A DNA stretch of 28,651 nucleotides from a virus. Of this stretch, positions 1 to 6,415 are shown piece after piece. The position numbers and the translations under genes are program-made. Under the pieces are notes generated by a model. It worked only from the letters and a program-made list of their open reading frames with translations. It was not told the DNA's origin and ran no database searches. Numbering within the stretch: the first letter of the stretch is position 1; the number at the start of each line of letters is the position of its first letter. Where the stretch lies: positions 1 through 28,651 of the IMG/VR virus record IMGVR_UViG_3300006922_000129, one strand, 5' to 3'.

Positions 1-573
1 AGTGTGTAATGCTTCATTGCCGTTACGTGCCGCCTCTGCTGGTATCTGTTCGCTCTTATATGCAACAGGGTCACTATTTTCAATCTCAGTAAACGCACTA
101 ACAGAGTATGTGTCCTTTGGACCTGGGAATGCCTCACCCTGTAATTCGATGGTACCAGTCATCTCAAAGTGGGTGTTAGCATATGTAATTACTTCACTGT
201 TGTCGCTGTCCTTGGTCAAGTATATTGTATATGTTAAGAACTGATCATCTAAGTTTAGCAAGTCGTTTGCAGTAATGCTAACTGTGAACTGTCCTTTGTA
301 GTTAGGTGTTGATGTTTCTTTAATTGTTCCTGTCTTAGTAAGCACTTGTGTCTTGCTATGATCGAACGCTGTAAAGTGTGGCGTATACGTGTTCAGTATG
401 CTTATAGGCTTACTGTCGTTGTTTTTAATTTCAAAGGTTAACACGTTGTCTATGCCTTTAAATATTTTTAAGTTTTTCTGGTACACTTGTCGTAACTCCG
501 TTGTTGTGCCCGTAGTCACATTTGCTACGAGATTGGTTTTGTCATTGACTAAATATCTGGGTATAAGTTGCAT
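1..573 (-). CDS. Putative virion structural protein, 3' end missing
   Basis: The frame is open from ATG at 573 to the window edge (191 codons, no stop), so the C-terminus lies outside. It begins MQLIPRYLVNDKTNLV. The visible part is beta-rich, with many Thr, Asn and Val and short alternating strands (for example LTFEIKNNDSKPISIL), and no membrane segment or signal peptide. This composition and the opening resemble N-terminal Ig-like or baseplate/fibre attachment domains of phage tail proteins, but I recognise no specific family. No clear ribosome binding site precedes the ATG. An AT-rich octamer, AATAAATA (7 of 8 match to the T4 late promoter TATAAATA), ends five bases before it. The gene is divergent from the next one. 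The coding call is strong; the structural role is an inference from composition. Confidence 0.7.
   Translation of the reverse strand, partial: MQLIPRYLVNDKTNLVANVTTGTTTELRQVYQKNLKIFKGIDNVLTFEIKNNDSKPISILNTYTPHFTAFDHSKTQVLTKTGTIKETSTPNYKGQFTVSITANDLLNLDDQFLTYTIYLTKDSDNSEVITYANTHFEMTGTIELQGEAFPGPKDTYSVSAFTEIENSDPVAYKSEQIPAEAARNGNEALHT
539..567 (+). promoter_or_regulatory. Candidate sigma70 promoter for the 592-960 gene
   Basis: TTGTCA at 539-544 and TATAAG at 562-567 are separated by exactly 17 bases, 10 of 12 consensus positions. Transcription would start near 574, leaving a leader of about 20 bases that contains AGAG before the tandem ATGs. The site lies inside the 5' part of the divergent structural gene. 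This is a pattern match only. Confidence 0.4.
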
Positions 574-591
574 ATAACTATTTATTAGAGA

Positions 592-960
592 ATGATGTTA
601 AGAAAAGACATAGAAGAAAAATTTCCGTTTTTAAGTGTTGTTACATATGGTGGCAATGAGTACGTCGGTATCGTTTGTAATCAAGATAACTTTATTACAA
701 GCATGTACGTTTACTCGGAGTTGCAAGATGGACATCAACCAGTGTTCTTAGAGATGGGTGAAACATGGTGGTGGGAAAGTAACCGCATGATCCCTATCAA
801 TATCTTTTTGAGAAAAGAGATGGACAAGTTTAGATACGCATTGGTTAACATGAACAGTAAAGACGTAAAGATCGTTCACGGGCCAACTGTGAACTTGAAG
901 AACCTTACACTCAAGAGAGTGAAAAGACGTTCTGTACAATTAGTAAAAAAGCCTAAATAA
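592..960 (+). CDS. Conserved-looking phage protein of unknown function
   Basis: The 122-residue product is basic and has no recognised domain. Residues about 55-75 carry a Trp-rich stretch (GETWWWESNRMIPINIFL) that suggests a folded core, and the C-terminus is highly basic (LKRVKRRSVQLVKKPK), which could contact nucleic acid. Two ATGs stand in tandem at 592 and 595; AGAG at 587-590 is better spaced for the second, so the protein may begin one residue later. It is one of only two plus-strand islands here. It is divergent from the structural gene and converges with the DnaE-like gene with no base between their stop codons. The coding call rests on frame length, a ribosome site and a promoter candidate; function is unknown. 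Confidence 0.7.
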   Translation: MMLRKDIEEKFPFLSVVTYGGNEYVGIVCNQDNFITSMYVYSELQDGHQPVFLEMGETWWWESNRMIPINIFLRKEMDKFRYALVNMNSKDVKIVHGPTVNLKNLTLKRVKRRSVQLVKKPK

Positions 961-1521
961 TTATTGTTGGATTTGCTCACAGAGCAAGTTCATGTGAACT
1001 ACGATTGCTTGGGCATATGCCATTGCATGTGCCTTCTTAAAGTAGTAGGAACCGTCTTCAGGTTTTACCCATACCTCTTGTAGTATCTGTTCCCAGCCAT
1101 GGTCTTGTAGATGTCTCTTTGCTGGTCTTATGATCGCCAGTACTGCCGCTAACTGCGGTATCGTTGTTGGCTTCAGTTTGCTTAGGAGGTAACTGTGTTC
1201 TCCTACGTGAAATAATTGTTTGCTGAATTCTGGAGCGGTTAGTAAATCCCATAATGGTTCCTTCTTCATGAGTCTAATAAGATGTGCTTCATCTTGTACA
1301 TCTTTATATATCGAAACGTTGAGGAAGTCTAATTTAAAATATCCTCGCTCTTCTGCAGTCTTGTGTTCGATTGTAGATAAGTTGTCCACAGGATTGTGTG
1401 GAACTTCAGTTGTGTATACACCTGTGTTATGTTTTTTGCCTGTGTCAAGTTTAGCGACACGATGCTTAATCTTATCAAGCACTACGTTTCTATCAGCAAA
1501 GTCTATATCAATATCAGGCAT
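961..1521 (-). CDS. Miniature DNA polymerase III alpha (DnaE)-like protein
   Basis: The 186-residue product matches scattered landmarks of the bacterial replicative polymerase alpha subunit. It opens with MPDIDIDFADR, like the DnaE palm motif PDFDVDF that holds two catalytic aspartates. Residues 47-68 (DNLSTIEHKTAEERG, then YFKLDFLN) resemble the later palm segment with the third aspartate (here D65). Residues 118-134 (PTTIPQLAAVLAIIRPA) resemble the P-x-L-A-A-x-A-L-x-RPG stretch. Residues 161-180 (FKKAHAMAYAQAIVVHMNLL) resemble the NKSHAAAYA motif. Family alpha subunits are about 1,000 residues or more; the PHP, most finger and clamp-binding regions are absent. The start is ATG 1521, where the motif begins, with GGAAGAG upstream; a GTG at 1584 is less likely. 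Role is unknown. Confidence 0.65.
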   Translation of the reverse strand: MPDIDIDFADRNVVLDKIKHRVAKLDTGKKHNTGVYTTEVPHNPVDNLSTIEHKTAEERGYFKLDFLNVSIYKDVQDEAHLIRLMKKEPLWDLLTAPEFSKQLFHVGEHSYLLSKLKPTTIPQLAAVLAIIRPAKRHLQDHGWEQILQEVWVKPEDGSYYFKKAHAMAYAQAIVVHMNLLCEQIQQ

Positions 1522-1608
1522 TTTATTTAGGCTCTTCCTTGTCCATGCACCATAGCATGAATACGGGTATTGCGTAACACACACATAGAAATATTATTCC
1601 GTATAGTA

Positions 1609-1743
1609 TTACCATTTAGGTTTGTACAATGTTTGTATTGTACCATCTCCTGGAATGTAGTATCCTTCGATTTCTCTTTTAGTCACTCGCTTTTTCGATA
1701 CTACTTTTTTCTTCTTCTTTTGTTTCTTTTGTTTCTGTTTCAT
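1609..1743 (-). CDS. Small Lys-rich protein overlapping the previous gene in another frame
   Basis: A 44-codon frame runs from ATG 1743 to TAA 1609. The N-terminus is almost entirely Lys and Gln (MKQKQKKQKKKKK), followed by VVSKKRVTKREIEGYYIPG and a C-terminus ending LYKPKW. The last 20 residues look like an ordinary folded segment. The first 65 bases overlap the acidic tail of the 124-codon gene in the +1 frame, and a GTG overlaps that gene's stop. No good ribosome site precedes the ATG, so it may start at the GTG, be reached by a frameshift, or not be made. It fills an otherwise unexplained gap before the DnaE-like gene. Confidence is moderate to low. Confidence 0.35.
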   Translation of the reverse strand: MKQKQKKQKKKKKVVSKKRVTKREIEGYYIPGDGTIQTLYKPKW

Positions 1744-2053
1744 TTGCTAAATTGTTTGGTTTAGTGATAGGCAAACCGCCTCTATTAAACCATCTATCAT
1801 CTTGTGTAACAAACACATGACTCTTAAATCGATTACCGTCTAAGCCTTTGACCATAGTCATTTTTTTAGTAATGGTTCCTTTATAGGTAGTGTAGTCTCT
1901 TTGAACCAATCTATACTTACCACTATTAGGGTCTCCATAGATTCTATCTACACTTTCTCCGTCAACACCAACATGGTTTGACACTATCATTTCATTATTG
2001 TTTTGTGTGTTCATAGTTATATTATACAGTTTTTCTTCGTCTTTGTCAATCAT
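1679..2053 (-). CDS. Hypothetical acidic-tailed protein
   Basis: The frame has 124 codons from ATG 2053; ATG 2014 (residue 14) is an equally good start. The core (residues about 28-100) contains VDGESVDRIYGDPNSG and DGNRFKSHVFVTQDDRWFN and looks like a small globular beta protein. The tail is low-complexity Glu/Thr/Lys (NETETKETKEEEK). No family is recognised. ATG 2053 overlaps the stop of the upstream zinc-finger gene as ATGA, which supports coupled translation. However, codons 2-11 coincide with a perfect sigma70 promoter whose predicted +1 is the A of ATG 2014, so a shorter leaderless form is possible. The downstream end overlaps the Lys-rich frame. Confidence 0.65.
   Translation of the reverse strand: MIDKDEEKLYNITMNTQNNNEMIVSNHVGVDGESVDRIYGDPNSGKYRLVQRDYTTYKGTITKKMTMVKGLDGNRFKSHVFVTQDDRWFNRGGLPITKPNNLANETETKETKEEEKSSIEKASD
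2021..2049 (-). promoter_or_regulatory. Perfect-consensus sigma70 promoter inside a gene start
   Basis: On the minus strand TTGACA (2049-2044), a 17-base spacer and TATAAT (2026-2021) match the consensus at 12 of 12 positions. The predicted start is base 2014, which is the A of the in-frame ATG for residue 14 of the overlapping gene. It would drive that gene, the Lys-rich frame and the DnaE-like gene. No functional data exist here. Confidence 0.65.
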
Positions 2054-2733
2054 AAGTTAGCCTTTTGTGCTATTTCTTTTACCAATTCTACGTCTGTTGG
2101 ACTACGTCTAAAACGTAATGCCCAATGCTGTGGATCCATTACAGCATATACAATCCCAAGTTGTTCATCATTAAATTTTGATAACATCTCTTTACCACTT
2201 GCACAGTTCAATACAAGCCATGCACTAATCTTACCATCACGTAAATGTTGTGTTACTCTGTTAAGACTTGCATATCTAAAATAATCATTCCATTGTGCTT
2301 CTTGATCATCTCCCCAATCCATCATAGTTTTGATTGAACGTTCTACTGCTGTTTCAACACCTTCTTTCTTTAAGATGCCAATTGCATATTTTTCATACAG
2401 TTCATCTCTGCACCAATGATCAAGTTTGACTCCGCTTGTTACTACATAGTCAATATACTTCTCTGGATACAACGGACGCACATTGTTTACAAATGATCCA
2501 AACTTTACAAATGCGTTGTAGTATGATGACTTACAAAATTCTTCATAAGTCTTTTCTTTCTTAATGTTCTGACACAGTACATAGAATCTTGTAAACGCAT
2601 AAAAGCCTAACTGTACATGTTTCTCGTTCTTCTGTAATGCTCTACGTTTTTGTTCGCACATATGCACCATAAGAGTTTTTTCTCTTGTATATGCTGTGTT
2701 GCAATATTGACATACGAACTTTTTATCTGACAC
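2050..2733 (-). CDS. Zinc-finger phage protein of unknown function
   Basis: The product has an N-terminal zinc-finger-like module, C-x2-C-x12-H-x-C (FVCQYCNTAYTREKTLMVHM then C), followed by a basic KRR. The remaining 170 or so residues are alpha/beta without a recognised domain; aromatic and charged residues dominate. Similar finger-led proteins occur in marine T4-like phages as conserved hypotheticals, to my recollection. I chose GTG 2733 as start: it lies one base after the stop of the SGNH gene (TAACGTG) and AAGGGG stands eight bases upstream. The longer frame from ATG 2811 would overlap the SGNH gene by 77 bases and adds a tail with no finger residues. DNA or RNA binding is inferred from the finger. 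Confidence 0.75.
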   Translation of the reverse strand: MSDKKFVCQYCNTAYTREKTLMVHMCEQKRRALQKNEKHVQLGFYAFTRFYVLCQNIKKEKTYEEFCKSSYYNAFVKFGSFVNNVRPLYPEKYIDYVVTSGVKLDHWCRDELYEKYAIGILKKEGVETAVERSIKTMMDWGDDQEAQWNDYFRYASLNRVTQHLRDGKISAWLVLNCASGKEMLSKFNDEQLGIVYAVMDPQHWALRFRRSPTDVELVKEIAQKANL

Positions 2734-2734
2734 G

Positions 2735-3547
2735 TTAGTAACCCCTTGCGTATCTTTTATTTGTATCGTAACCTGCTTCAAGAATTGCTTTTCCGATATC
2801 TTTGTAGTCATCTGTGTCCTCTAATACTTTCTGATATTTGCCTGCAAACTTTTTATCAATGCCTACACCTAACAATGGTGAAATGCGTTTCATTAAGAAT
2901 TCATAATACATCATTGGCGTTGGGTGATAATCTAATGTAGGTTCCTCATCTAAGTTACCTAACTTTGCACCTTTGAACGATATACGTTTATCATGCATCT
3001 GTACCATCCAGTTATATAAATCCTTTTCAATCCAATAACTGTTTTGTAAAATCTTTTTGTAAGGTGCCCAATACGGATCATGTAATAAATGTTCTCGCAT
3101 GTCTGTACCAAATATAAAAACTACTCTTGCTTTAATAGTTCTTGCAAGTGCTACTGCGGCGTGTATAGAGTTAAACGAGTGCATCATATACGAACGTTCG
3201 TCCCACAACTTATTCATTACAAAGCCTTTAATCTGATCTGCTTGATTATCAACAAATATGTTGCCGCCTGGATACCAACTCTCAGGTAAGTCTGGATCAC
3301 TCTTGTGATGATCAAATCTATGATAGTCAGTCCATTGTACAATAACTGTGTCCTCAGTTGTAAAGTCATGACGTAAACATGCTTCACTGAAGCGTTCCAT
3401 AATCTGTCTATTGCCAGCACCTCTGTTACCCCAGTTGTAAAATTCTTGATAACTTTGTCCTAAGATATCTGCCCATGTAGGCCAGTGATACCTTGTTAGG
3501 CTACAACCAAATGTAAACAGTCTTCCGTTCTTTTTAATTATGGCCAT
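2735..3547 (-). CDS. SGNH/GDSL hydrolase-like protein
   Basis: The 270-residue product begins with a block I-like motif, FTFGCSLTRY, placing the candidate nucleophile at S16. A Gly/Asn block II candidate follows at residues 38-48 (NWGNRGAGNRQ), and DYHPTP near residues 206-211 would supply the Asp/His pair of block V. The typical G-x-N-D block III is replaced by QWTDYHRF at 71-78, so activity is uncertain. Members of this fold remove acyl groups from sugars and lipids; in phages, related proteins are often of unknown target. It sits downstream of gp62 with a 14-base overlap, which suggests cotranscription rather than a shared task. Deacylation of a glycan would fit the sugar-rich neighbourhood, but that is inference. 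Confidence 0.65.
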   Translation of the reverse strand: MAIIKKNGRLFTFGCSLTRYHWPTWADILGQSYQEFYNWGNRGAGNRQIMERFSEACLRHDFTTEDTVIVQWTDYHRFDHHKSDPDLPESWYPGGNIFVDNQADQIKGFVMNKLWDERSYMMHSFNSIHAAVALARTIKARVVFIFGTDMREHLLHDPYWAPYKKILQNSYWIEKDLYNWMVQMHDKRISFKGAKLGNLDEEPTLDYHPTPMMYYEFLMKRISPLLGVGIDKKFAGKYQKVLEDTDDYKDIGKAILEAGYDTNKRYARGY

Positions 3548-3980
3548 TGAATTCCTCTATAAACTTTTCAATATCTTTTTTCTTATTCATACTAACTAAC
3601 ATTTGTATTTCATCTGCTTTCATGTTAGGAAATATCTTTTCAAGTTCTTTGCCTGATTTATTAGTAGCACCCTTTTTCTTTTTGTAACCTATCCATTCAT
3701 GATACTGAATAGACTTGTTTTCATTTGCTGTCATGCAAAGTAGTTGCCACAATAGTTTTTGATGTTTAGCAATGTTAAAATAGTTCTTGTTATAATATTC
3801 ATTAGTTTTGAATACTGCAAGTTCTTGTGCTTCACGTTTACCTTTAACTACACTACAATATCTATTAAGCAAAAAGAAACTAACAGACTTACGTTGTTCA
3901 TCAGTAAGTTCGTCCCATACTTCTTTTGCATTCATATCGATTGCACCGAGTATATCTTTTAAAGGTAATTTATCAGCCAT
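3534..3980 (-). CDS. 62: Clamp-loader small subunit, gp62-like
   Basis: The 148-residue product fits the pattern of marine T4-like gp62: an opening LKDILGAIDMNAKEVW, a central FLLNRYCS, then TNEYYNK, a helical stretch KHQKLLWQLL, a W-containing HEWIGYKKKK and a C-terminal run of helices. In T4 the gp44/gp62 complex loads the gp45 sliding clamp onto primed DNA. The homology is judged from remembered family pattern, not an alignment, and gp62 is one of the fastest-evolving replication proteins. Genes 44 and 45, usually adjacent, are absent from this window, which is odd. Start ATG 3980 overlaps the upstream oxygenase stop by eight bases; AGAGAC precedes it. A sigma70 candidate lies about 35 bases upstream. 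Confidence 0.65.
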   Translation of the reverse strand: MADKLPLKDILGAIDMNAKEVWDELTDEQRKSVSFFLLNRYCSVVKGKREAQELAVFKTNEYYNKNYFNIAKHQKLLWQLLCMTANENKSIQYHEWIGYKKKKGATNKSGKELEKIFPNMKADEIQMLVSMNKKKDIEKFIEEFNGHN

Positions 3981-4551
3981 TTAGTTTTGTCTCTATTGAA
4001 TATGTCATACCTATTGTAACACGAAACGGCACTGTGGTCAAGTCCATAGTGTGCCAATAGTGTGCAGGAAACAGTACACCATTTCCTCGTTTGTATCTTG
4101 TTCTTGTTAACTCTGTCTTGCCATCTTCTTCAAAGAAGACTGTATCACCGTCTGCATCATTTACATAATAAACAAACGTCCATAGTCCAGGCTCGTTGTT
4201 GCTTACGTCAGTGTGTGGACCATAGTAAACATTCTGTACAGTACCATTTAGTCTTGTACGTGTTACTTGATTAATCTCTGCGTCTGGTATTGTGTTAGGA
4301 ATAATATCACGTGTTAACGCAGTGTGTAATAACTTTGTAAGTTCTTTATGGTCATCAAGTATATTGCTTTGTGTACAAAACATAACATCAGTAAACAGTG
4401 CAGGAGTTCTGTACTTGTTGCCTTCTTCATGTTCTGGTGGTACACTTACAAACTGCCAATTAACATCTTTAGTTTGATCTTCGATATACTGTACTAACCA
4501 CTCTGGAAATGGATTTTCAATATTAAAAATATTTAATGGACTTACTTTCAT
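3973..4551 (-). CDS. 2OG-Fe(II) dioxygenase (prolyl 4-hydroxylase type)
   Basis: The 192-residue product shows the double-stranded beta-helix signature. H113 and D115 (GPHTDVS) form the H-x-D pair, H164 or H167 (FPAHYWHTMD) supplies the distal His, and R177 (PFRVTIG) is placed to bind 2-oxoglutarate. WTFVYYVND before the core loop and GNGVLF before the distal His are typical of the P4H-like branch. Such enzymes hydroxylate protein side chains, sugars or small molecules using iron, oxygen and 2-oxoglutarate. Target is unknown. The start ATG 4551 overlaps the stop of the coiled-coil gene (ATGA). A promoter candidate for gp62 lies near the 3' end of this gene. Confidence 0.85.
   Translation of the reverse strand: MKVSPLNIFNIENPFPEWLVQYIEDQTKDVNWQFVSVPPEHEEGNKYRTPALFTDVMFCTQSNILDDHKELTKLLHTALTRDIIPNTIPDAEINQVTRTRLNGTVQNVYYGPHTDVSNNEPGLWTFVYYVNDADGDTVFFEEDGKTELTRTRYKRGNGVLFPAHYWHTMDLTTVPFRVTIGMTYSIETKLNG
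4013..4041 (-). promoter_or_regulatory. Candidate sigma70 promoter upstream of gp62
   Basis: TTGACC (4041-4036) and TACAAT (4018-4013) are separated by 17 bases, 10 of 12 consensus matches. The predicted start near 4006 would give a leader of about 25 bases before ATG 3980 containing AGAGAC. It lies within the 3' coding part of the oxygenase gene. This is a pattern match only. Confidence 0.4.
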
Positions 4552-4739
4552 CTGTGCTTTCCTATAAACCTTTTAGCGGCATCAATTGGATTACGTAAGC
4601 CTTCATACGTCTTGTCAATAAAGCCGATATGGTTTTGGAGTTTGTTATCTAATGCTTCAATCGTTAACTGCAACTTGTCTACTTTTACATTTAACAATTC
4701 AATATCTCTTAAAAGTTTTTCTTCATTGCTTGGACTCAT
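4548..4739 (-). CDS. Small coiled-coil protein
   Basis: The 63-residue product has a heptad-like Leu/Ile/Val repeat over residues about 9-38 (LLRDIELLNVKVDKLQLTIE then ALDNKLQNH), which predicts a coiled coil, followed by a short basic tail (AAKRFIGKHR). No family is recognised. It is locked between two genes: its ATG abuts the stop of the DUF6065-like gene and its TGA overlaps the next ATG. The tight coupling and clear amphipathic helix support it as real. A role as a small oligomerising or adaptor protein is plausible but not shown. Confidence 0.7.
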   Translation of the reverse strand: MSPSNEEKLLRDIELLNVKVDKLQLTIEALDNKLQNHIGFIDKTYEGLRNPIDAAKRFIGKHR

Positions 4740-5452
4740 TATTTTCCCTTCCTTTTCATTCTATTCATAAAACGTGCATAACTTCCTATACCCATCATAA
4801 GACTGTTCATCTTGTTTAGTTCATCAGTTGAAACTAAATGTGTCTTAAGTTTAATTCTTTTTTCTGTTAGTGGCACTAAATGTAACCACGGATCACCTGG
4901 CTCTATGTTTAGTTCGGTATTGAACGGAACCATTATGTTAGTAATAGTTGCATGTTGATACTTGAACTCACTGATAGCAGGCACTGTCCAATACTCTATT
5001 GGATTTGTCATATGCCATTGAGGACTTGTCCATAACCATTTAGTTCCGCTTGTATCTCTTATCTGCCACGGACTCATAACCTTACCATGAAACATGTTTG
5101 GTTTGTGATGTGCATAGTCTTGCGGGTCATGTGGTATAACAGGACTGCCTTCTGGATACGTTTGTATCTCTGCATAGTCTGGTCTATCAAATGTTTTAAT
5201 TTTTAACTGCATCCAAGCAGGAAACATAACACCTGTTGTTAGCAATTCGTTTACATGTGGACAACGTTTGAGTGTAGCATTGTCTAAGCCTTGGTAACTG
5301 CGACTGTCAAACTTACGTGTTGCCGCCATCTTCTTCCACCAATCAGGCATTGTCTTTTCAGCAAGTTCAGGTTCATACGCTTCGTATATTACACGTTGAT
5401 CTGTAAAACAATCTAATGTTACTGTGCTGGGTTTGTTAAAAATACTAAACAT
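4739..5452 (-). CDS. DUF6065-like conserved phage protein
   Basis: The 237-residue product contains a motif series I associate with the DUF6065 family: an Asp/Glu-rich start, MPDWWKKM at residues 35-42, ATLKRCPHVNELLTTGVMFP around 60-80, and later WTSPQWHMTN and INIEPGDPWLHLVPL-type segments (here LNIEPGDPWLHLVPL). Members are of unknown function and are common in marine phages and some bacteria. No catalytic motif is obvious; conserved Trp, His and Pro are scattered. The C-terminus is basic (NRMKRKGK). The start overlaps the stop of the preceding oxygenase by eight bases, and its own stop abuts the coiled-coil gene. The family assignment is from memory. Confidence 0.6.
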   Translation of the reverse strand: MFSIFNKPSTVTLDCFTDQRVIYEAYEPELAEKTMPDWWKKMAATRKFDSRSYQGLDNATLKRCPHVNELLTTGVMFPAWMQLKIKTFDRPDYAEIQTYPEGSPVIPHDPQDYAHHKPNMFHGKVMSPWQIRDTSGTKWLWTSPQWHMTNPIEYWTVPAISEFKYQHATITNIMVPFNTELNIEPGDPWLHLVPLTEKRIKLKTHLVSTDELNKMNSLMMGIGSYARFMNRMKRKGK

Positions 5453-6080
5453 CTTGCCTCGTTATATGATCGTTGTCTAACTGTGGTGGGCGTTCTAAAG
5501 CACAATGCCAATTCATACCCATTACAATCCTACGTTGTTCGCTTTTGCTCTTATGACTCTTATGGCTTAACCAGCCTGGAAAGAACACAACGTCACCTTG
5601 TTTGACTTCAACCTCTGTAAAGTAGTTATGAAGTTTTGATTGATTTTGGGCGAAACGTGGATAGCCTGCAAACAGTTGTCTACCACTATTTTCAAAAGAT
5701 AAGTTGCCACCATTCTCTGGTTGCTGTATATACACACTACATACAAGATGGCTATCACCATGGTCGTGTATGTCAGTCCATGCATTTTTATAATGACTGT
5801 TTACCCAACTCTTTGATATACCAAACGTGTTGTAGTTCAAGTTCCAAGCGTCTAAAACTTTGTTTGCTTGTCCTTTTAACCAACCGTTCAGTAGTCTTGT
5901 TTCTTCCCATAAGTGTGGAGCATCAAGATGTCCTGTACTTGTAATACCGCCATCTTGTTCTACTTCGCCTGGATCAATAATAGTGTCTAACAGTTCAGCA
6001 CTACGTTTAGCAATAGGGGTTAAGTCTATTGGACATTCGACTTTGTATACCAAGTGTGGTGATATTAAAATAGGTTCCAT
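5445..6080 (-). CDS. 2OG-Fe(II) oxygenase, PF13759-like
   Basis: The 211-residue product follows the pattern of the phage-enriched 2OG-FeII_Oxy_5 family: SWVNSHYKNAWTDIHDHGDS at residues 91-110 with the metal-site histidines H105/H107, VCSVYIQQPENGGNLSFE as the core strand pair, QGDVVFFPGWLSHKS with the distal H173, and RRIVMGMNW with R183/R184 for the co-substrate. Members are abundant in marine T4-like phages; substrates are unproven. All expected residues are present, so it should be active. It begins at ATG 6080, which overlaps the cupin stop. A further gene of the window (15951-16544) has the same fold pattern but has lost these residues. Confidence 0.8.
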   Translation of the reverse strand: MEPILISPHLVYKVECPIDLTPIAKRSAELLDTIIDPGEVEQDGGITSTGHLDAPHLWEETRLLNGWLKGQANKVLDAWNLNYNTFGISKSWVNSHYKNAWTDIHDHGDSHLVCSVYIQQPENGGNLSFENSGRQLFAGYPRFAQNQSKLHNYFTEVEVKQGDVVFFPGWLSHKSHKSKSEQRRIVMGMNWHCALERPPQLDNDHITRQDV

Positions 6081-6415
6081 TACGTATATCTCTTTCCATC
6101 AAAAACACAAACGAAGTAACAGCCATTGTCGCCTGCTTCTACTTTGTGAAATACTCCGTCTTCAATTAATACCATTTGGCCTTCTCTAATTTGAAAACGT
6201 TTATCATCTAACCACATATGTCCGTCACCTTTTAAAAACATATAGACTTCTTCTTGTCCTTCATGCTTGTGACCTGACGTTGCTTTGTTAGGTTTTAATG
6301 TTGTACTACTTACAACTAAATTTTTTAATTCTGTATTATCTCTTACAAGATATCTATCATCTTCCTTTACTACGTGTCCGTCTATATTCTGTAGACTCAT
6401 TACTGGTTGATTCAT
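6080..6415 (-). CDS. Single-domain cupin protein
   Basis: The 111-residue product is one conserved cupin barrel. Motif 1 is GHKHEGQEEVYMFLKGDG with metal-binding candidates H49, H51 and E55 or E56; motif 2 ends with VLIEDGVFHKVEA carrying H90. Such small cupins include sugar isomerases, epimerases and metal-dependent oxygenases, so the exact reaction is open. The ATG overlaps the stop of the upstream methyltransferase (6412-6415). The setting, between a methyltransferase and a 2OG oxygenase, suggests small-molecule or sugar modification, which is inference. The fold call itself is firm. Confidence 0.8.
   Translation of the reverse strand: MNQPVMSLQNIDGHVVKEDDRYLVRDNTELKNLVVSSTTLKPNKATSGHKHEGQEEVYMFLKGDGHMWLDDKRFQIREGQMVLIEDGVFHKVEAGDNGCYFVCVFDGKRYT

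Noticed and set aside
2-577. Two short plus-strand frames at 2-244 and 389-577
   Set aside because: They lie opposite a 191-codon continuous minus-strand frame with better composition; no ribosome sites.
579-586. AATAAATA as a T4 late promoter for the left-edge gene
   Set aside because: It ends five bases before ATG, placing transcription start at or beyond the start codon; kept only as a remark.
1527-1586. A 19-codon ATG frame just before the DnaE-like gene
   Set aside because: Too short to support; the segment more simply holds the leader and GGAAGAG site of that gene.
1685-1745. Programmed -1 frameshift at the A-rich tract
   Set aside because: The tract does not offer an X-XXY-YYZ slippery heptamer in the correct phase, and the second frame is +1.
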